Below, in pieces: positions 6,999-10,364 of a stretch of DNA of 10,364 nt (position 1 is its first letter; every line of letters starts with the position of its first letter). Made by a program: the position numbers and the translations under genes. The DNA lies in assembly GCA_905372595.1 (NCBI GenBank), contig CAJPPS010000027.1, positions 1 through 10,364 of the forward strand, read 5' to 3'. Source of the stretch: an uncultured Capnocytophaga sp. Its GTDB lineage: Bacteria; Bacteroidota; Bacteroidia; Flavobacteriales; Flavobacteriaceae. The notes beneath the pieces were generated by a model. The model was not told the origin of the DNA. It saw only the letters and a list, made by a program, of their open reading frames with translations, and did no database searches.

Positions 6999-7019
6999 AT
7001 ATTTTTCCTTAAAAAATAT
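6999..7019 (-). other. All-A/T hairpin after the GNAT gene
   Basis: A perfect 8-bp inverted repeat, ATATTTTT (6999-7006) with AAAAATAT (7012-7019), has a 5-nt loop and lies 5 nt past the GNAT stop on the minus strand. It contains no G-C pair and is followed by A-rich sequence, so it is at best a weak transcript end. Read-through from the dapF group into fabH cannot be excluded. Confidence 0.25.
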
Positions 7020-7024
7020 CCTTT

Positions 7025-7519
7025 TTATTTCAGATAATGATATAAAAATATATTCTTAAAGATTCCTTGCGAGAAAATCCAATCTTTTAGAACAGCTTCT
7101 CTTACAAAGCCTATTTTTTCAAAAAGCTTTTGACTTGGCACATTATCCTCTGGCACATAAGCAATTACCTGATGAATAGCTAAAAAAGTGAAAGCGTACT
7201 GACATACCTGAAATAAAGCTTTAGCTCCTATCCCTCTATTACGATAAGAACTTAATATAACAATTCCTACCGAAATCCGCTTGTTCTTTGGATTAAAATC
7301 ATATAAATCTGTACAACCTACTACTTGACCTTCACTAACGATTACCAAACGTAGTTGCTTAGTCTGATAGATATCCAAATGAGCATTACTAATAAATTCC
7401 CTTAACAAATAACGTGAAAAAGGAGCTTGTGTCTCACTTATTTCCCATAATGCCTTATCATTTTCCAATTCATATAAGAAATCTATATCTTCAGGCTCAA
7501 GAGCTCTTAAACTAACCAT
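7025..7519 (-). CDS. GNAT family N-acetyltransferase (RimJ/RimL/SpeG-like)
   Basis: A single GNAT domain of 164 residues that would move an acetyl group from acetyl-CoA to an amine. The acetyl-CoA pyrophosphate loop (motif A) is YRNRGIGAKAL at 92-102, an R-x-x-G-x-G/A form. Motif B is DNVPSQKLFEKIGF at 125-138, with the Asn and Ser usual in this group. The N-terminal VSLRALEPEDIDFLYELEND is typical of the RimJ/RimL/SpeG-like subgroup. The substrate could be a protein N-terminus, a polyamine or a small amine; nothing in the sequence decides this. The ATG lies 2 nt after the dapF stop, so the two genes are almost certainly co-transcribed and perhaps translationally coupled. Confidence 0.88.
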   Translation of the reverse strand: MVSLRALEPEDIDFLYELENDKALWEISETQAPFSRYLLREFISNAHLDIYQTKQLRLVIVSEGQVVGCTDLYDFNPKNKRISVGIVILSSYRNRGIGAKALFQVCQYAFTFLAIHQVIAYVPEDNVPSQKLFEKIGFVREAVLKDWIFSQGIFKNIFLYHYLK

Positions 7520-7521
7520 TT

Positions 7522-8328
7522 TTATACGCTAATTGTCCCCTCAAAAGTAAACTCTGCTGTTCCTATGAGCCAAATATTAGTATATTCTTTAATTTTTAAT
7601 CCTAAAAATTCTTTCTTAACTTCAAAAGTCACTTCTAGATTTCCTCCTTGAGTCTCCAGTATAATATATTCAGCTTTTGTTTTCCCTGATTTGTGCATCG
7701 CAATAGCTGTTGCCACTGCTCCTGTTCCACAGGAATAAGTCTCGTCCTCAACTCCTCGCTCATAAGTACGTACTTTAAAGCGATTTTCAGCAATAGGCTC
7801 TACAAAATTGACATTAATACCCTCTATATTAAAAGGTGTTCCATAACGGATTTTTGCTCCTTCTCTCTTTACATCAAGCTCAGGAAGATTTTTTACTATT
7901 TCTACATAATGAGGAGAGCCTGTATTCAATGATAATCCTTTTTTTACCTTATTTATCTGATTAACATCCTGCATCTGTAGATGAATCATTCCATTTTTAA
8001 AAAGTGCTCTATGGAGCCCATCGGGAGCCGAAAAAGTAGTTTCATCTTTTTGGATAAGCCCTAATTTGTAGGCAAAAGCAACAATACAACGTCCTCCATT
8101 ACCACACATTGTGCTAGGATTCCCATCTGAATTATAATATACCATTGCAAAATCATTCTCTTTGTCTTCTTCTAAGAGAATCAGCCCATCAGCTCCTATT
8201 CCAAAACGCCTATGGCAGAGGTTAGCCACCAATTTAGGGTCTCCTTTAGGAAATGTTTTCATTCGATTATCTATCATTATAAAATCATTTCCTGTTCCTT
8301 GATATTTAAAAAATCGGATTACTCTCAT
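7522..8328 (-). CDS. dapF: Diaminopimelate epimerase
   Basis: Cofactor-independent racemase that converts LL- to meso-diaminopimelate, the precursor of lysine and of the peptidoglycan cross-link. At 268 residues it is near the usual family length. Both catalytic cysteines are present: Cys75 in MCGNGGRC (74-81) and Cys200 in SCGTGA (199-204). Other conserved parts are the N-terminal FFKYQGTGNDF (6-16), RFGIGADGLILLE (41-53), YYNSDGN (64-70) and ERGVEDET (190-197). It follows the ctlX stop by 22 nt and precedes the GNAT gene by 2 nt, with no terminator on either side. The link with ctlX is positional; the two enzymes do not share a direct metabolite. Confidence 0.97.
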   Translation of the reverse strand: MRVIRFFKYQGTGNDFIMIDNRMKTFPKGDPKLVANLCHRRFGIGADGLILLEEDKENDFAMVYYNSDGNPSTMCGNGGRCIVAFAYKLGLIQKDETTFSAPDGLHRALFKNGMIHLQMQDVNQINKVKKGLSLNTGSPHYVEIVKNLPELDVKREGAKIRYGTPFNIEGINVNFVEPIAENRFKVRTYERGVEDETYSCGTGAVATAIAMHKSGKTKAEYIILETQGGNLEVTFEVKKEFLGLKIKEYTNIWLIGTAEFTFEGTISV

Positions 8329-8350
8329 ATCATCTTATTTTGAAGTTATT

Positions 8351-9286
8351 TTATTGTGCTTTAGGTAAGAATATTTCTGCTAACATACAACGAGCACTTC
8401 CACCACCACATATCTCTATAGTGGAGAGATTACTATAGATAATTTGAGTATGCTTCTCTATAGCCTCTATTTGCTGAGGAGTAAGTGCGTTATAAGCGGT
8501 CTCACTCATCACTAAGTAAGTGTGATCTTTCCCTTTGACCTGCAACATATTTCCTACAAAATAATCCACTTGCTCACTACTGATGGTTATAATATCTTTA
8601 TGGTCATTTTTCAAGTGAGAAAGTACATTCTTACGCTCACTTTTATCAGAAATAACCTCTGGACAAATAATGGCGAAGTCCTTTCCTATTGCCATCATCA
8701 CATTGGTATGATAAATGGGCTTGTTTTCTCCTTCCTTTTGCTGAATCGCAGTAAAAATAACCGGTGTATATTCAAAATCTTCACAGAATTCAATAAAAAG
8801 CTCTTCATTAGCTCTTGGAGAAAGTGCACAATAAGCCTTTCTATGAACTCTATCTAATACCATTGCCCCTGTACCTTCTAAGAAAATAGCTTCTTGTTCT
8901 GCAATGGTATAATCAAATACATTTTCAATGAGAAAACCTTCTTGTTCTACTATATCAAGAATATCTTCCCTGCGCTCCCTCCTACGGTTCTCTGCGAACA
9001 TAGGATAGAGAGCTACATCTCCATTATTATGAAAACTAATCCAATTGTTAGGAAATACCGAATCTGGAGTATCATTTTCATAAATATCCTCTACCTGAAT
9101 TACTTTTACACCTACTTTTTGTAATTTATCCACAAGAGCATCAAATTCTTGCTGAGCTTTATGATTGATTTCCTCTTGGGTAATATTTATTCCTTTCTGG
9201 AAGTAGTTATTGACCATTGTCTCTTCATTTGTCCTAAAACGAACTGGACGAATCATCAAGACAGTATCTGTAATTTGCTTTTTCAT
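8351..9286 (-). CDS. ctlX: Citrulline utilization hydrolase (citrulline ureidase), pentein fold
   Basis: Predicted to hydrolyse citrulline to ornithine, CO2 and ammonia, as described for the Francisella CtlX enzyme. It belongs to the amidinotransferase/arginine-deiminase (pentein) superfamily. The 311 residues contain a single pentein domain. Likely active-site elements are the Asp and Asn pair in NDTPDSVFPNNWISFH (71-86), Glu137 in FLEGTGAMVLDR (135-146), His193 in YHTNVMM (192-198), and the nucleophile Cys300 in GGGSARCMLAEIF (294-306). This set fits a thiol hydrolase. The catalytic Cys lies close to the C-terminus, as in relatives. Arginine or a dimethylarginine-like substrate is an alternative, because pentein specificity is hard to call by eye. 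It is the first gene of a ctlX-dapF-GNAT unit with a canonical promoter upstream. Confidence 0.87.
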   Translation of the reverse strand: MKKQITDTVLMIRPVRFRTNEETMVNNYFQKGINITQEEINHKAQQEFDALVDKLQKVGVKVIQVEDIYENDTPDSVFPNNWISFHNNGDVALYPMFAENRRRERREDILDIVEQEGFLIENVFDYTIAEQEAIFLEGTGAMVLDRVHRKAYCALSPRANEELFIEFCEDFEYTPVIFTAIQQKEGENKPIYHTNVMMAIGKDFAIICPEVISDKSERKNVLSHLKNDHKDIITISSEQVDYFVGNMLQVKGKDHTYLVMSETAYNALTPQQIEAIEKHTQIIYSNLSTIEICGGGSARCMLAEIFLPKAQ

Positions 9287-9314
9287 TCTATGCTTTTATT
9301 CTTCAAATAAATGC

Positions 9315-9346
9315 CAAAAGTACATTATTTTTTTCTTACACCCAAA
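9315..9346 (-). promoter_or_regulatory. Bacteroidota-type promoter of ctlX
   Basis: On the minus strand TTTG (9343-9346) is followed after 20 nt by TACTTTTG (9315-9322), an exact match to TTTG-N(19-21)-TAnnTTTG. Transcription would begin near 9308, leaving a leader of only about 22 nt before the ctlX ATG. It lies between the terminator of the upstream gene and ctlX. Confidence 0.72.
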
Positions 9347-9383
9347 TTTTTCCCAAAATTTCCGTAAATTTCTTTACAAAAAA

Positions 9384-9421
9384 TCATTATAAGCCTTTAT
9401 GTAAATGAAGGCTTATAATGA
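9384..9421 (-). terminator. Rho-independent terminator of the deoxyhypusine-synthase-like gene
   Basis: A 14-bp perfect stem (9384-9397 with 9408-9421) containing a central GGC/GCC block has a 10-nt loop. On the minus strand it starts 11 nt after the stop codon and is followed at once by six T residues. The plus-strand side has no T-run, so it acts for the minus strand only. Confidence 0.92.
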
Positions 9422-9432
9422 ATCAAAGTATT

Positions 9433-10364
9433 CTACTGCCCTAATAAATAAGCAAAAATAAGAGGCGCAACGATGGTAGCATCGGACTCGACAATAAATT
9501 TTGGCGTATCAATATCTAGCTTACCCCAAGTAATTTTTTCATTAGGAACAGCTCCTGAGTAAGAACCATAACTTGTTGTAGAATCGGATATTTGGCAGAA
9601 ATAAGACCAGAAAGGTACTTCTTCCCATTCCAAATCCTGATACATCATAGGCACCACACAGATAGGAAAATCTCCTGCTATTCCTCCTCCTATCTGGAAG
9701 AAACCTACTCCTTTCCCTGTAGCATTCTTCCTGTACCATTCTGTAAGGTACATCATATACTCAATTCCAGACTTAACTGTAGAAGCTTTGAGGTTTCCTT
9801 TAATTACATTTGCTGCAAAGATATTTCCTGTGGTAGAATCCTCCCAACCTGGACAAACAATAGGTAAGTTCTTCTCTGCTGCTGCTAATATCCAAGAATT
9901 TTTAGGGTCTATTTCGTAATACTGTTCTAATACTCCAGATTTTACAACTTGGTAAAGAAATTCATGAGGGAAATAACGCTCTCCTTTTTCTTCTGCCTTA
10001 TGCCATACTTCTTCCAGATGCTTCTGTAAGCGACGAAAAGCTTCTTCCTCAGGGATACAAGTATCAGTAACGCGATTGTAATGGCTATCCAAGAGCTCTC
10101 TTTCCTGCTCTGGAGTAAGATCTCGATAATGAGGCACTCGCTTATAGTGAGAATGAGCTACTAAGTTCATAACATCTTCCTCCAAGTTTGCTCCTGTACA
10201 AGAAATAATATCCACCTTTCCTTGACGTATCATTTCTGCTAATGAAATACCTAATTCTGCTGTACTCATAGCCCCTGCCAGAGCAATCAGCATTTTACCA
10301 CCTTCTAGCAAATGCTGTTCGTAACCTTTGGCTGCATCTACTAAGGATGCTGCATTAAAATGTA
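9433..10364 (-). CDS. Deoxyhypusine synthase-like protein (polyamine-type transferase), 5' end cut off
   Basis: An NAD-dependent deoxyhypusine-synthase-family enzyme. Bacteria lack eIF5A, so the substrate is probably a free polyamine or related amine, as in homospermidine-synthase-like relatives; the exact reaction is not known from the sequence. The frame stays open to the window edge: upstream of a TTG at 10309-10311 another 17 codons read HFNAASLVDAAKGYEQH, so the TTG is internal and roughly 15 N-terminal residues are missing. Numbering from the first whole codon, the Schiff-base lysine of the family is kept as Lys281 in TWGK, with Trp279, Glu275 in VPNEK, and Asp294 in ESDATIVAPL. GGG at 225-227 is the dinucleotide-loop glycine cluster. 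By comparison with my memory of the human enzyme, the spermidine-contacting His after GGG is replaced. A strong terminator follows the stop. Confidence 0.88.
   Translation of the reverse strand, partial: HFNAASLVDAAKGYEQHLLEGGKMLIALAGAMSTAELGISLAEMIRQGKVDIISCTGANLEEDVMNLVAHSHYKRVPHYRDLTPEQERELLDSHYNRVTDTCIPEEEAFRRLQKHLEEVWHKAEEKGERYFPHEFLYQVVKSGVLEQYYEIDPKNSWILAAAEKNLPIVCPGWEDSTTGNIFAANVIKGNLKASTVKSGIEYMMYLTEWYRKNATGKGVGFFQIGGGIAGDFPICVVPMMYQDLEWEEVPFWSYFCQISDSTTSYGSYSGAVPNEKITWGKLDIDTPKFIVESDATIVAPLIFAYLLGQ

Noticed and set aside
6905..7024. A missed small gene such as rpmF (ribosomal protein L32) before fabH
   Set aside because: The 120-nt gap is AT-rich, holds no Cys-rich L32-like frame, and is taken up by promoter-like and hairpin sequence.
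9542..9739. Minus-strand 65-codon frame inside the deoxyhypusine-synthase-like gene
   Set aside because: It is wholly inside the correct frame, which carries the conserved TWGK motif; its Arg/Ser-rich translation is an out-of-frame artefact.
10309..10311. TTG as the start codon of the deoxyhypusine-synthase-like gene
   Set aside because: The same frame continues open to the window edge with family-like residues (HFNAASLVDAAKGY), so the true start lies outside the window.

Overview
This is an AT-rich stretch of chromosome from a member of the Bacteroidota, most likely family Flavobacteriaceae. The evidence is the style of the DnaK, AccBC, FabH and CtlX proteins, A-rich leaders without clear Shine-Dalgarno sites, and promoter-like TTTG / TAnnTTTG boxes. 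A Capnocytophaga-like genus is plausible but is only an impression. All ten genes lie on the minus strand, so transcription runs from the right edge to the left. No mobile element, CRISPR array, tRNA or rRNA was seen, and no gene-free stretch exceeds about 220 bases.

In order of transcription: (1) a deoxyhypusine-synthase-like polyamine enzyme, cut by the right edge and closed by a strong terminator near 9384-9421. (2) A unit starting from a canonical Bacteroidota promoter at 9315-9346: ctlX (citrulline ureidase), dapF (diaminopimelate epimerase) and a GNAT acetyltransferase, tightly spaced. (3) fabH, with its own promoter-like box, a palindrome in its leader and a terminator. (4) accB-accC-trxB-ung, starting from a second good promoter at 5753-5782; trxB and ung are 1 nt apart. 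(5) dnaK, preceded by a short control region resembling a sigma-54 promoter, with a repeat and palindromes, and closed by a 16-bp hairpin terminator.

The genes are mainly housekeeping. FabH, AccB and AccC start fatty acid synthesis: AccBC carries out the biotin carboxylation half of acetyl-CoA carboxylase and FabH makes the first condensation with malonyl-ACP. DapF feeds lysine and peptidoglycan. TrxB, Ung and DnaK cover thiol redox, uracil repair and protein folding. CtlX and the deoxyhypusine-synthase-like protein both point to arginine/ornithine/polyamine metabolism.

I do not see an obviously new multi-gene system. The items most worth a second look are the altered substrate pocket of the deoxyhypusine-synthase-like enzyme beside ctlX, the sigma-54-like control region of dnaK, and the palindrome over the likely fabH promoter.
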